A DNA stretch of 64,000 nucleotides, from positions 75,219,094 to 75,283,093 of the forward strand of contig OY754337.1 of the NCBI GenBank assembly GCA_963573305.1. Reading direction: 5' to 3'. The notes below the pieces were generated by a model. It was given only the letters and a program-made list of their open reading frames with translations. It did no database searches and was not told the origin of the DNA. Source of the stretch: Pyrrhosoma nymphula (taxonomy: Eukaryota; Arthropoda; Insecta; Odonata; Coenagrionidae). Each line of letters opens with the position of its first letter. Position 1 is the stretch's first letter. The position numbers were made by a program, and so were the translations under genes. Positions 33,302 through 44,670 of the stretch are shown here, piece by piece.

Positions 33302-34787
33302 AGTGATGGCCCGATTACTGACGAAAAATAATTGGGCTCGAATACAGTTACTGTGACTGAAATATAATTGATTACAAGTATCAATTACTATTCAAAAAAG
33401 TAATTGATTACAATTGCAAGTATATTACTGAGACAATACGCCACGAGCTTTGGAATGAAATAATCAGCACTCCAATTTACATTTTTCTTGCTACAGTAAT
33501 AGCTTAATTTTAATATCCTTTCTTTAAATTTTCATTTCAACTTAACCGTTGAATTTGTTGATCAAAGTCTTAGCTACAAGTTTTTCCTACCATTTGATAG
33601 TAACTTTATTAATCTACAATATGACCCCCATTGTATATTATGCCTATACTTTTAAAGACACTTCCTTTATCACTAGATATTAGAATAAAATCTGAAGTAA
33701 TGTTATTGAAATAATGGTGATAATTAATGTTAATTTACTAAAATAATATTTAATTATTAAACCATAAAATAAACCACTTATAGATAACTGGAACTAATTG
33801 TTCACCAAGCCATGCATCATTGAGTTCAATTGTAATGACGATGTGCACGAAAGTTAACTATTCACTGCCTTTAAAATTTCATCAGATAAGACAAACTGTG
33901 ATTAAAAGTATTAAATCTGAATGAATTACAAGGACAAGCATAAGATAATGTAAGTATTGAAATAAGAGTAAGTTGTAATGCATATTGAAGAAGCATTATA
34001 CATGGTTCCTATTGCATTACTCTTACTATGATTTGAAGTTGAAGTTTATGCAAATAATGATTAATCTCTCCTGCAAATATTGGCGAACTAAGGAAAGAAA
34101 GATATGGAGTTTGCTAAATGAAAAAATAAGGCTAAAAATGATTTTGAATAGCAGAAATTTATTTTGCAAAACAATTGCATATTAAAGGATTCCGCACTTA
34201 ATCCTGTCCTCTTTGGGGATGAAACATCCTTCCCCACACCAAAAAAGCGTTCCACTGGGGCACAGGAAGGAATTCCAGAATTGAACATCTCCTTTAAGGT
34301 AGGGTAAGCCAAAATGCTTTCCAAATGAGTATGAGAACTGCTCAAATATGCATCCAAATCTTTTTTACAATGAGTACCCTGGTCCTTAATAAAATTAAAA
34401 AATGAGGAATCATCATCACAGGAAACTTCTGCATTTTCTTCCGTTGATACCTCCCTCCCCTGGAGCAAAGAAAGTTCCTTTGACAGGGTTGAGACTGCAG
34501 ACTCCTTTTTGTTACCTTGCAGCCAATGGAACTTGATAAATGCTGGGCTTTCAACCACAGAAAATGACTGCCCAGTACGACAAATAAAATCCAGGATTAG
34601 CTTGTCTGCAGTATCCTGGCTAATATGATGTCTGACAAAAGAGAGAGTGGACTGCTTTTTTGACGATTCTTGCTGGTCACTATCAGCTGTTTTCCTTTTC
34701 TTTGTCCTTTGCGGCACATCCATTTCCTCCACATGACCAAGACGAACTCGCTAAAAGAAGTTACACTTAACGTAATTAACTATCCAT
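33302..34787 (-). mobile_element. hAT element, internally deleted, inside family A
   Basis: About 1,486 bp flanked by the exact 8-mer tggagacc (33294-33301 and 34788-34795), which occurs once in uninterrupted family A copies. The ends are degenerate TIRs (agtgatggcc against its imperfect partner atggatag). Subterminal repeats such as taattgattacaa lie near 33365-33420. The shared base after the duplication leaves a 1-bp ambiguity in the ends. It encodes the fused fragment at 34088-34732. Confidence 0.8.
34088..34732 (-). pseudogene. hAT transposase deletion derivative (N- and C-termini fused)
   Basis: An intact 214-codon frame. Residues 10-30 are basic (KKRKTADSDQQESSKK). Residues about 38-66 match the start of the hAT transposase region (DTADKLILDFICRTGQSFSV, then ESPAFIKF). 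Residues about 129-191 are the hAT C-terminal dimerisation block (LESILAYPTLKEMF, CAPVERFFGVG, SPKRTGLSAESF, QLFCKIN). The RNase H-like catalytic core that should lie between them, several hundred residues in the family, is absent, so it cannot transpose. The frame being kept open across the deletion could be chance or selection for a repressor-like product. Confidence 0.8.
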
Positions 34788-35295
34788 TGGAGACCATATT
34801 CGAATTTTATTTTTTTAATTTCTGCGTCTGTATGAAGTATGAAGTAAATATTGTAATATTAATGGCGCAAAAATATAGTTATATACGGCCAAAGTTCTCA
34901 GTAATTAAATAAATATAACTACATAAGTCTCTAACTTGACTTATTTTTTCACGCAATCCTTTCACGCTTTTCCTTCTTAATCAAAGGCTTTTTTGCGATT
35001 CTGAAAAATTACTCTGGTGAGTAATTGATTATTTGTTATTTATAGTAAAGGGAAACATACAAGCCACACAGAGTTTTTTGACGAAATCTAGGTGTTGTAA
35101 ATTCCTATTTTTTCTCCCTCTGGAGCGCACCACCGTAATCTATCCCATGTAAAACAGCTTATATTTTTAGGCAAATTGCTCGAGGAGTAGTTCGGCAAGG
35201 GGTTAATATTTTGATATTCTTGGAAAGATGTGAATTTTTACTTAAAATTACATCAAATTTCTAGGTGAATTGATGTATCGCTCAAACTACCTTAA

Positions 35296-35763
35296 AAAGT
35301 AATGTTAGGCATAAGCAATTTTGTTCCATGGCTACTGCTGATCCCTTCCGATTTATAATACGTATTCAAGCTGAAACTGCGCGGTAAGCTCAAGTGTTTA
35401 TCATCGTGACGGGACGTGATTATTCACGAAGCGATTCACTCCGTGGAATCGGAACCGTTTACCGTGCCCTATCCTCCTCGCGTGCACATGCGTGCTTTGT
35501 CTTTTCCTCCAGATGCGCGCCCCAAGGAGTTTTAAGAGATAAAGACGCCGCTGTGCACGAGATAAGGAGGCGAGGGGTCGGATTAATTGCGTGCTACGTT
35601 TTGCTGTATTTTTATTATTAAGACGTGCTCGAGAGCTTTTGGATGCTGTGAGGGACTGACAAAATGAAAGGCGAAATGCGCCTGAAATGAAAAATATGTC
35701 GGAGGAAAAATTTGCTATTTTTCCTCTGTCATTATCTACGGCATATGAATATGAATTTAATTA
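35296..35763. other. no gene recognised
   Basis: A mixed-composition block (35390-35620) holds a 75-codon plus frame without recognisable motifs. Confidence 0.45.
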
Positions 35764-35946
35764 GGCAACGGCCTGCCTGATGGAAACACTGGTTCCCGAC
35801 CAGTCACCGAAGTTAAGCATCGTGGGCGCGGCTCCAGTTTGGAGGGGTGATCCTCCGATTCGTCCGAGTGCTGTTGCCCCTGCCTGCATGTGGTAGAAAG
35901 TAAGTGCGAAATGACCTTAGCCGTCGAAGCACGGTAAACAAAAATG
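35764..35946 (+). mobile_element. 5S rRNA-derived SINE, best copy
   Basis: The head 35764-35878 aligns end to end with animal 5S rRNA: ggcaacggcc at the start, tcaccgaagttaagca (box A), gggcgcgg, ggaggggtgatcc (box C region) and gtgctgttgcc at the end, about 115 nt. It is followed by a 65-70 nt tail with no 5S similarity (gtagaaagtaagtgcgaaatg, ccttagccgtcgaagcac), ending ggtaaacaaaaat. The tail is shared with the minus-strand copies at 1012 and 21505. The internal 5S promoter would allow RNA polymerase III transcription. It is not a functional 5S gene. Confidence 0.8.
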
Positions 35947-36059
35947 CTGCTATGAATGAAATTTAGAACAGCTGATGAATCCCACTGTTAACCGCGTCGC
36001 AAAAATATTTAATGAGCCTTCACGACCTAGTGAAGTCTTCTTCCACAAGGCCAGGTATT

Positions 36060-36192
36060 TGATATCTGACGTTGCGATGGCTGCCTTCACCATCGTCTTC
36101 AGGGTTAGCGGGCAGCCCTGAAGGCGAAGCAGGGCTTCATAGCCCTGAAGACGATGCGGAGACAGTCATCGCAACGTCGGCAACCAAATACC
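36060..36192. mobile_element. palindromic PLE-like element with GCAAC variant cores
   Basis: Inverted arms around a GC spacer. Plus 36145-36178: CUGAAGA, an extra C, stem II starting GAUG/CAUC, GCAA in place of GAAA, the palindrome ACGT and C. Minus 36102-36068: CUGAAGA, an extra C, stem II GAUGG/CCAUC, GCAA, ACGT and C. Both arms carry the same GCAA change, so it predates the inversion or was copied with it. The change is likely to impair cleavage. Confidence 0.6.
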
Positions 36193-36416
36193 TTCTTGAG
36201 AAAGACCCGAGAAGACGTCTCTCACAGCTTACTCCGGGAATAAACCATATCCTATATAACCTAGTTGCATTGTACTTTAAAAACTAAACTACTTACCTTC
36301 AGAAAACGAAAGTAACGATCTCTTCCTGCTTGGTGTATGCATGAAGTGAACGCTATAATGACGAGTAATCCATTTTTCCGATTTCGTGTTGGCTGAATTC
36401 GAGCTTCTCTACCAAT

Positions 36417-36830
36417 GAAGCTTCTAAATATCGGCTATCTATGCCGATATTCCAGCCGGCATACCAGTACCGCTTGAGAACCACCATCGACTCTGCGTTG
36501 CGGTTTAATTCATCGCTTTGGAGCGTATCGACCGACAGGTATATCGGTTGTCAGACCGATACATCGGGCCGCCACGTATCGGTCGGATAAGCCCGAGTTA
36601 TTCTAGTTGGGATTATTTTTTAATTCCTTGTTACTGAATGGGTCATTGAGCGCAATAGGAATAAAGCGCTCGGACTGAAACAATAAGAGAGAATTTCTTC
36701 CCACTTCTCATCAGTCGTTACGACACCAATGCCTTCTCCGTTTCTTCTCACCCGTCGTCGCTCGTAGGAATGTATCGGCCGATAACCGGTGTATCCAAAC
36801 CGGTACGAATCCGATATCCGCTATTTAGAA
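36417..36830. mobile_element. candidate TIR element, about 414 bp
   Basis: The left end ttctaaatatcggctatc is matched by the complement of the right end, ttctaaatagcggatatcgg. The interior is dense in cggt/accg and atcgg motifs on both strands. No clear target duplication was found, so class and limits are provisional. Confidence 0.45.
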
Positions 36831-37299
36831 CTTTTCTTCCAATATAATGTCAGAGTCGATGCGTGATAGCATTATTTAAGGAATTGTGCCAAAGCTACGG
36901 ATTTTGCGCTATTTGAAGACCTAAGTTGCTTATGTATTTAATTATTTATTAAAATTCAATTTAGCTAGTAGCTAGGTGGAAAGGCAATTATGTTGACACA
37001 GGTAATAAAACTGCATTTACAGAAATTACAAAATAAACAAGTAGGTATCCATAGTATGCTCAAAGAACTGCGGAACTGGCCGCGTAGTAACTTTTATGGA
37101 GTCACCCGCTGATGGACACACAATTGTGTGAAATTCATAGTGAAAATATCATTCCCAGTGTGTGTGTCCATCAATAGTATGACCAAATATAAAATTAGGA
37201 CTGTAGACGATTATGTCACTGCACAAGTATTATCACAAATTATATTCCATTTGGCATATTATATAACCTTTTCCTGAAACATTTGATAGTGAAGGGAAA
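36831..37299. other. no gene recognised
   Basis: A 13-bp inverted pair (tgatggacacaca ... tgtgtgtccatca) lies at about 37112-37176. Otherwise nothing. Confidence 0.5.
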
Positions 37300-37672
37300 A
37301 GGCTTAAAAACCTCTCCAGGCAGTTCATTCCATTCTTTTACATCTATATTTGATAAAGAATATTTCATTGTGTCGCATTTTTTGACCGAACAACTTCATC
37401 TTCCATTTATGATCACCTCTACCATAGTAGCATCCGCACTGAGTTTTCGTTTTTAAATCCGAATATCAAACCTTCCCTGTGTACATCTCAAAGATATTGC
37501 ACATTCTAGTTAATTTTCTTCTCTTCTGTAAACTTTCCCATCCCAGTGCACTGATCATCTCCTTTAACCCATATTTTCCTAGCACTAATCTTGCAGCCCT
37601 TCTTTGTACTTTTTCTATCTTTGATTGCGAACTTTAATTATGAGGGTCCCACAAGGCTACACCATATTCCAA
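37300..37672 (-). pseudogene. CR1-like LINE RT C-terminal fragment
   Basis: The minus-strand translation, broken by stops and shifts, reads EYGVALWDPHN, KIEKVQRRAARLVLGKYG, MISALGWESLQKRRKLTRM, FEMYTGKV, then YYGRGDHKWKMKL and a final EELPG-like phrase. The QRRAAR and LGWESLQ(K/H)RR motifs are diagnostic of the C-terminus of CR1/L2/Jockey-group RTs. No catalytic region remains. Confidence 0.65.
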
Positions 37673-39129
37673 AATATATATACATATTATATAATATTAT
37701 TTATTTTCATCCCTTCCTTGCGTCCCTGCTGAGTAAACGGGAAATGTCATTTTGACGGAACTCGTCTCTTGCTACAAAGGTAATTTGTATTGCTTAATTA
37801 CTGCGAGAATTTGAGTGATTTTGTTAAGTTTACCTTAAATATCGTTGTAAAACCTTGGTTTGTTCATCTAACTCGTATCGGAGTGTGAGAAATATACGTG
37901 ACTATGTGAAAGAACATTGAATGAAAATGCTTGCAGGAATTGTTTGCAAAAATGAAAGTTCTGTGTATAGTAGCATAGAGTAAGTAATTAAGGATATAGA
38001 GCACTCACCATATCGCCCGAAATGGAAATATTTTATGAAATCAAAAATTCGTAACTCCATTCGTATTCAAAATAAAGTTACGATTTTTTCACAAAAAATA
38101 CATTTATAGTTTGAACCAAATTTCTTACGCAGCATGTGCAAACCTATATAGTAAGATACGAAAGTTAGCAGAGGATCGTTTTGTACCTTGCAAAATTCCA
38201 AAAGATATCTAAACCAATATTACAACGTTGAAACTGATTTTAACACAAATTAAAGTTCACCAGTATCCACCAGTGGATAAAAATGTATGATAAACGTTTC
38301 TTGCAGGTATCACCTTAATACTGAGAACAGTCTGCCGACAACTGGGTTAGGAATATAAACCTGGAAGAGCCACGTTTCTATCCGAAATTCAAGGAAATAT
38401 TTTCATTACTATTATTATGAACAAAATCTACTAGCTATTTTCACCACTAAACTTAAGTCTCTTTCTGCTTCAGGATACATTTATGTAAATCCTAAAGCGT
38501 TAAGTTTTAGGCTTGTGGAACACGCAAATCCTTCCCCCTCGTAAACAAAATTCTTCCCTCACCATCTAGGCTTTCCTTCCGGAACTACTTCAAAAACATA
38601 TACGGGTTTGGGCGTGCGGTAAGTGCTCTATATATCGTTGCTCTATGATAGTAGTGATGTTGTTGCTATGTATTCCCTAACTGATGCTTCATTCGTCACG
38701 CCAAGGGAGGTGAACTGTAGTTCGGGCGTTGCTAGTTCAGTCAGGTCCAAGGACCACTTTAGGGACGCTTTCCGCGATCGCTCAAATGATAAGGAGAGTG
38801 ATCACTCAAGCTATCATTTTCTTATTCGCACGATCACTTGCGTCCTCCTTGAGAACATCATTTTCGCACCCGAGATTTTCAGTGCAAATCTATTTTACGA
38901 TGCACTCTAATTGGCTAAATGACGTAGTCAGGGACGGCTCGAGGGACGGAAAAAGGGACTGCTCAAATGATGAAAAAAGTGACAGGGATCCCTATCACTG
39001 CAGCTATCCATGAAAGTGATCGCGAAAACCTTCATTTTGATCCATCATTTGAGCTCTCATTGGAGCTATCCCTGAAAAGGTACGGAAAAAATGATCGTGT
39101 GAATCAGGCTTTAAGCTATGTTCGCGAGT
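37673..39129. other. no gene recognised; repeated motifs 38750-39115
   Basis: Between 38750 and 39115, diverged repeats such as gctcaaatgat and cgatcgc/gcgatc occur on both strands. The segment ends cgatcgtgtgaatcaggct, which could be one end of a decayed TIR element whose other end I cannot find. Overlapping frames (38623-38910, 38729-39013) look compositional. Confidence 0.35.
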
Positions 39130-40017
39130 GCTGGGTATAGGGATTGGAAATTTAAATCCAGAATCGATTTTCGATTAATCGACTATCGATTTTGGTTTTT
39201 AAAATCGATTTTCTATAAATTCGATTTTTTGCCCAAAATAATCGAAAAATCGAAATCGATATTTATAAATAGTAAAGTAATTGTCTGCTGAAATACGGAA
39301 ATGTGCTGTTGTAGCAAAATGCAAAATATGGGTTTATGGAAGCACTAGGGATAAGAACCGAATACAGTTAAATTTATTAATACAATATATTATTTTAAAG
39401 ATATTAATAGGATATGCAGGTAAGTACTAATCCATAACAGATACTTATAAACATATAGGTTATATAAAAAGCAAATTACGTATAGTTTTAGTAACAATAA
39501 GAATTGTATATTGAAAAAATGGCCATACCACAGAATGAAAAACAGAATTTTATTTATTTCTTGTTTGCAAAGCCGTGGAACCAGTGTTCCTCAGGGATGG
39601 ACATCAAGAAAACTAACATATTTAAATGTTCTCCGGATAATCGATTTTGCACCTGAGTTGCAATTAACCCGGCGTGAGAAAATAGTCGCTCTCACAGCAC
39701 GGTAGAGGCAACTATAGATAAAATCCTGCTGGCTGGTTTGTATAATACGTGGGGATATTCTCCCTCAATCTCCTTCCAAGCTTGTAGTGGATTGGAGTTG
39801 GACTTGCGGTCGACTGGAGGGCGGTTTACGAACTGGCGCAGCTCGATTGGCAAAATTCAAACGCTGTAGCAAGCTAAAAATCGAAAATCGATCGGATAGA
39901 ATCGATTTTGATCGGTTTTTCAAAACAAAAAGTCGACTTCGATTAAATCGAAAATCGGAGTGTGATAATCGATTTTCGATTAAAATCTAAATCGATTTTC
40001 CTATCCCTAGCTGGGTA
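39130..40017. mobile_element. hAT-like element built of ATCGATTTT motifs, exact 8-bp duplication
   Basis: The element 39138-40009 (872 bp) begins tagggattgg and ends cctatcccta, flanked by the perfect 8-mer gctgggta (39130-39137 and 40010-40017). Both ends are thick with atcgatttt/aaaatcgat repeats in opposing orientation, so each subterminal region is self-complementary. An interior frame of 67 codons (39787-39990) is an artefact of these repeats. The 8-bp duplication supports hAT. Confidence 0.8.
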
Positions 40018-40850
40018 CGGGTAACATTTGCTCTTCGCGCGCCGCGCCGTGTCGTCACCCTTCGCAAATGACTCCTCTATTGTCGTAATTGCGGTGATTG
40101 CGCAGAAGCCATTAAACTTTTTAACGACCCTCTTTTGAAATCTGAAATTAACGAGTCCAAGAGTTCTTTCCTGACTCAAACGTGTTTTCACCTTGCTCGA
40201 GGTTTGAATAACTTTAAAGTTTCCTTCTTGGCACCATCTCCGAAGAAGATTTCATGAATGTTTTCATTTTTTAGTCGATTGTTAGTGGCACAGAAATATA
40301 TTATCAGTAGATTATAAAACTCACATTTCCTTTCAAGCAATCAATATCAATTAGCGTGTGGGTGGAGGAAAGCGGTCAGTTTATCACTAATCGTGGCAGA
40401 CAAAGAAGTCATTGCCATTTGAATGCCTATCAATAAAGCGTGTTAAAAGAATGAGACAATAAGGCAAGTTTTTACATGTATTTATTTTATCTGTTAAAGA
40501 CATTCTTTGAATTTCGCTCGCTTGACATTTTCTCCAAGTCCTTCCTTTTAAAACATCACTTATTGGGAAAGTTACACTCACTTCTGCGAGGGTTATCATC
40601 GATCACGTAAGCCGGAAAGTTGATTGCTACGTGACAATCTGGTCCATGCACTACTGCTATCTTATTTCAAGTACACGAGTTAATGTAGCGGAAGTAATTC
40701 CATTGAACTGGAAGGTGGAATGCTGTGTGTAATACCTAATATTGTCAGTCGGAAGTATTTTGATCTGCTAATTACTTTTGGAGACAATACAACTTAGATA
40801 ATTATTTTTGAAGGAAAGTTTCAGTCCTATCCATAAAAAGGCGTCCCCAT
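40018..40850. other. no gene recognised
   Basis: Short minus-strand frames (39943-40191, 40387-40599) without motifs. Confidence 0.45.
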
Positions 40851-40947
40851 ACTTCTAAAATATTCTCCGTTAACATACCTTTTTACTTCTAAAATATTCT
40901 CCGTTAACATACCTTTTTACTTCTAAAATATTCTCCGTTAACATACC
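40851..40947. repeat. 34-bp tandem repeat, 2.9 units
   Basis: Units 40851-40884, 40885-40918 and 40919-40947 are identical where they overlap (each has ttctaaaatattctcc and gttaacatacc). Identical units suggest a recent expansion. Confidence 0.9.
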
Positions 40948-41429
40948 CGACCTATGAAGCAAGACTCTGCCTTATGCGTGTTATGCTCGATTGACCGTAA
41001 TTACGCATGGAGGTTAGTTCCTACAAATTCCTCCAAAATAACTTCTGGTATTGCAGAACCGAGGTTTCATAGTGGTATCCGCATTGCCCCGGAAGGTCCG
41101 TGGTTCTGTTATGATGACCTATGTAACCTCTATCCTCTGGCGATTTTGAGTACATGAAGTTGAGAGATTGTTTTTGTTTTACCTCATTGACCAAACGAAT
41201 TTAATCAGTATAATTTGTTTTCACGTACATCTACCTTATCCTCATCAACTGTCACTAATTAAATCCGAAAACTCTTTTGTTTTTGTTTGCTGCCACTCTC
41301 CCCACCTCTCTCATCTCAGCTAAAGATTTAATAATATTTGCTTTGTGTATTCCATCCTCGGTTTCCTTGATAGTTGCTTCCATTCATTTAATTAAATACG
41401 TAATAAATTGACAGTTAAATTAAATTTAA
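40948..41429. other. no gene recognised
   Basis: The 67-codon plus frame at 40954-41157 lacks recognisable motifs. Confidence 0.45.
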
Positions 41430-41431
41430 AA

Positions 41432-41620
41432 GATTAATCCAAATTGCCAATGGAAGCAGATGAAATCTATGCATACATTTCGGGCATCCAGGTGACCATC
41501 CACTCAGAGAGGTTTCAAATTAGAAACCTCTCCCAGTGGATGGTCACTTTAATGACCGAAATTCATGCATAGGAATCTTATTTCCTCTGCTTCTATTGAA
41601 AATTTGGATTAATCTTTAAT
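41432..41620. mobile_element. foldback MITE, about 85-bp arms
   Basis: The left arm starts aaagattaatccaaatt and the right arm ends aatttggattaatcttt. The arms stay complementary to the apex (gaggtttcaaattagaaacctc). There is no coding sequence and no hammerhead core. AT-rich flanks hide any duplication. Confidence 0.75.
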
Positions 41621-42480
41621 TCCATTCATTTTTACTTCCATTATTGTTTTCAAGAGGCTGTTGTGTCGCAGAATGTGCCTTATAAGTTGGATGAAAACTG
41701 TGAAGTAGAGGGAGCAATCAAGTATCCTTCCCAACTATTCGTAGGACTTCTTCAGTGGAGATTATCTCCACAGCACCCGTATGATCTTCATCATTCTTTG
41801 ATAGCACCGAATCTCTGTTGCTTCGAATGTTCATCGCTCTTCTGCTGCTATCTTTCTTGCTTCTCTGCCGTTCAAGATTCTCAGCTCTCACTCTCTTGCG
41901 TCTCCGATCATTCGTGGTCTTATTTACCAGATGGTAAGGGGTGACTTTCGTTCGCTCTAGTGCGCTAATCACTTCGTAACAGAGCAGCGCATTTGCCTTC
42001 CATTCGTTACAAACCCTGCGCACTAGGTAGCGCACTCAAAACAGATCGGGAGCAAAGTTGATGTGCGCTAAACAAGAAAAGAACGTCGATAATGGCACCC
42101 ATGATTGTTGTCAAGTCTGTTGATTTTCAGTTATGGCGTCAAACATGCATGTTGTGAGGTATTTACTTACTGAGTGACATAAAGCTAAAAATTCGGCCGT
42201 GACTGATGTTCGCCCACAGAATGCTACTTACCGGGAGGTTACAAAACATTTCGCCAGCGCACGTCGTTCCATTCAACGTCGTTCGTGTGCGCTTGAGTGC
42301 GCTGATGTGTTCCGATGTGCGCTAACTTCAACACCTAGAATGGAGAGCCCCCATAATTAATCCACTTGCTGCAGTTTTTGTTGCCTAAGTCTTATGGTGG
42401 TGCACCACGGTCGAAATTATTTTTTTTAATGACGTAACGAATATAAGTGTCAAATGATATACAGACTTTGAAGATAGTGA
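41621..42480. other. no gene named; recurrent GTGCGCT motif
   Basis: A 105-codon minus frame (41718-42035) is Arg/Lys/Asn-rich and not recognised. From 41960 to 42330 the motif tgcgct or its complement occurs repeatedly (near 41960, 42016, 42031, 42062, 42288, 42298 and 42318) on both strands. This could be the subterminal repeats of a TIR element whose exact ends I cannot define. Confidence 0.3.
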
Positions 42481-42959
42481 CGTAGGTTTTCAAAATTTTG
42501 ACCGTTGGACATCGGCGTCATGCGCGCGAAAGCTTTCCTCCGCAATTTTGTCTTTTCACATTTTGGATTCGGACCTCGCATTGGGATGGGTATGAGGCGG
42601 CCGCATTGGTGTCGTGTTTGACGAGTAATATTTGCACCGTCCTCCCCTGGCGCCTCGGCGGAAGACTCAGCCAGCCAAGGTCTTCGCGGAAAGAATGTCC
42701 TCGGGAAACATTCGGCCGGCCGGCGAAGCGTCGCTCTGTCGGGCGCCTGTGTGTTTTTCGTCGTCCTCGGAGAAAAATGCGGACCTCCCCGAATGTTTAA
42801 TGAGCTCACGGGAAAGCATGCGATTTTTTTAATGCCCGATAAAGTAAACGTGGAATAAGACAACAAAAAGTGTTTTTTTTTTATTTGGGATTTTCTACTC
42901 TACAGCAGTTTCACTCACCAAACCCCACACATCCATCTTTCATGAGTAAAAGTCCTTAT
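42481..42959. other. GC-rich island, overlapping frames, unknown
   Basis: Frames overlap on both strands (minus 42450-42866, 138 codons; plus 42498-42800 and 42632-42832). None shows a known motif. High GC against AT-rich surroundings could mark a regulatory island. Confidence 0.3.
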
Positions 42960-43630
42960 TACCCTTCATCATCCAATCCTCTCTCCACCCGTCTAAGACT
43001 AAAGTTCCTCTCTCCACCCGTCCCTATCAAATGAATCTCCCACATCTAACTCCCTCCTATCCATTTACTTCCTCACTCCATCCCACCATGACTTCTTGGG
43101 CCTTTCTCTTTTCTTCCTGCCTTCCGGTATCCATTTTAGAGCAGCTTTCGGTGTTCTTTCATCCCCCATTCTTTGGACGTTTCCAAATCATCGTAATCCT
43201 CTTCCTTCCAAGGTCTCCACGTCATACTTCTTTACATCCATGATCCTCTCATACCCTAATTTCCGACTCTTTCTATTCTTGATTTCCTGGCCGATCTCCG
43301 CCTAAATTACATTTCTGTGGCTCGTAGTATACTTTTTTTCTCTTACGTTTGTAGTCCCATGCTTGGGCTCTATAAAGCATAATACTTTCTACAGTTGCTG
43401 CTCCATAGTAAAGGGTTCAATATTCCAATTGCCCTTCTACTCTGGCATATACGATTCTCTATTTCTAACTTCGAGGATCCATCGATTTGTACATTCTACC
43501 GATTCTAAATACTTGAAATGGGAGACTTTTTTGATCTTTTTCCCGTCAATTTCTACATCTTCATGGCTGCAGGTTAGATGTTTGATTTTCTTCCAGTTAA
43601 TGTTTAGACCCCATCTCATATATTCTTAGC
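42960..43630 (-). pseudogene. LINE RT C-terminal fragment (craniofacial/RTE-like), decayed
   Basis: The minus-strand translation, with several stops and frameshifts, reads INWKKIKHLTCSHED, IDGKKIKKVSHFKYLES, then further downstream RGLR*FGNVQRMGDERTP, ALKWIPEGRKKRERPKKSWW, DGVRK and DRDGWREEL. The order KYLGS-like, RWFGHVxRM-like, GRRxRGRPxxxW-like is standard for the C-terminus of RTE- and L2-like LINEs. It is non-functional and unrelated at the DNA level to the 19.5-kb fragment. Confidence 0.6.
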
Positions 43631-44094
43631 AAAAAGTGATGATTGGGCAAATAAAAGATTGCTAATTATCGTTGAATTTTAGGAATTGATTCTTGGCGTC
43701 AAAATTCAGTCTGCCTTTATTAAGCTGGAATCTTCCTCCACAGGGCAAGGATAAGTATGACTTCGCGACACGTTATAAGACCATTGTGGGAAGCATTAAC
43801 AGACAGAAATTGGTTTATGCTGGAATAAACGAATAGCGAGCTTATTAGAGCAACTTTAGTCCTATATTATAAACTGAGAAATAATTGTTCATACATAAGT
43901 ATGTATGTGCAATGTAGAAATGTGTATTTTATCGAAAACTGGTTATCCGATCTACCCGAATGTTGGCATTTAATAATTTTGTGGTATAAGGAATCGATTG
44001 GTACCTATAGGTCCCATATCCGCGAATAATTTGTTCAATGCAGAAATAAAAATCAGCATATTTGTGCTCTCATGTATATTCGAAAGCTCTTTGA
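43631..44094. other. no gene recognised
   Basis: AT-rich, short frames only. Confidence 0.5.
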
Positions 44095-44670
44095 GCAGTG
44101 GTGGAGTAAAGTGTTGTCGGAGAGAAACGGCTGCAGCCGCAACCGTTTCGGAATGCAGACAACTTTGAAATAACTGTTGCAAACAACAGGTTAGTTTCGT
44201 GATCGTGCCGCAGCTGTGCCATAGCGCACTGTCCTGTGCAGCAGGAACTGATTGCTGAAGATGCCTGTTTTATCATCTATTCTGTTTCAGTTACACTACA
44301 CTTGTGGCTGCGTTGCGGTTACTAGCTAAAATTTGTTGAATTTGATTCTGTTGCAGGTGGTTGCTGGTTTACTATATCAGCCAACCCATGTCCACCCTTA
44401 GTTGCAGATAGAATTAGAACTGTGAAGTACCTATCTTTCCATGAATCGAGATGAAATGGGTACTTTATTTGTGTGAAATATTTCTTATTACATAGAATAC
44501 AGAACTACCAGCCATGTTCTAAGAGCGCCGATCGATCGCCAGTTGTTTGATTTGCCTCTAGCTGTTTTCCGCGACAGCGTGTTTCGCGGAACTGTTTCGT
44601 TTTGAAACTGTTTCCGTTGCGCACATTGTCTCGATAGTGACGGTTCTTCTCTGCCAATTTCGAATGTTCC
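44095..44670 (-). mobile_element. hAT-type MITE, family C copy 2 (inverted relative to copy 1)
   Basis: Starts cagtggtggagtaaag, the complement of the right end of the copy at 13093-13660, and stays collinear in reverse for about 500 bp. Shared phrases include aacggctgcagccg, ggtggttgctggttta, tatttcttattacatagaatac and gcgccgatcgatcgcc. The far terminus is degraded and no 8-bp duplication was found. Confidence 0.6.

Larger units (their letters stand above)
33257..35295 (+). mobile_element. family A MITE, copy 4, split by a hAT element
   Basis: TTAA flanks at 33257-33260 and 35292-35295 enclose a family A element. Its left 41 bp (33261-33301) are separated from the remainder (34788-35291) by a hAT insertion. 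The uninterrupted copies at 2353 and 61117 show the joined sequence, which makes the insertion boundary precise. Confidence 0.8.

Noticed and set aside
35764..35878. A functional 5S rRNA gene
   Set aside because: The head is diverged at many positions and is followed by a tail shared with other dispersed copies, so it is a SINE head.
40851..40947. CRISPR-like array
   Set aside because: Only 2.9 contiguous 34-bp units with no spacers; a simple tandem repeat in eukaryotic DNA.
41718..42035. Arg/Lys-rich 105-codon frame as a Harbinger-type DNA-binding protein
   Set aside because: No recognisable MADF, Myb or DDE motif could be identified; left as unknown.
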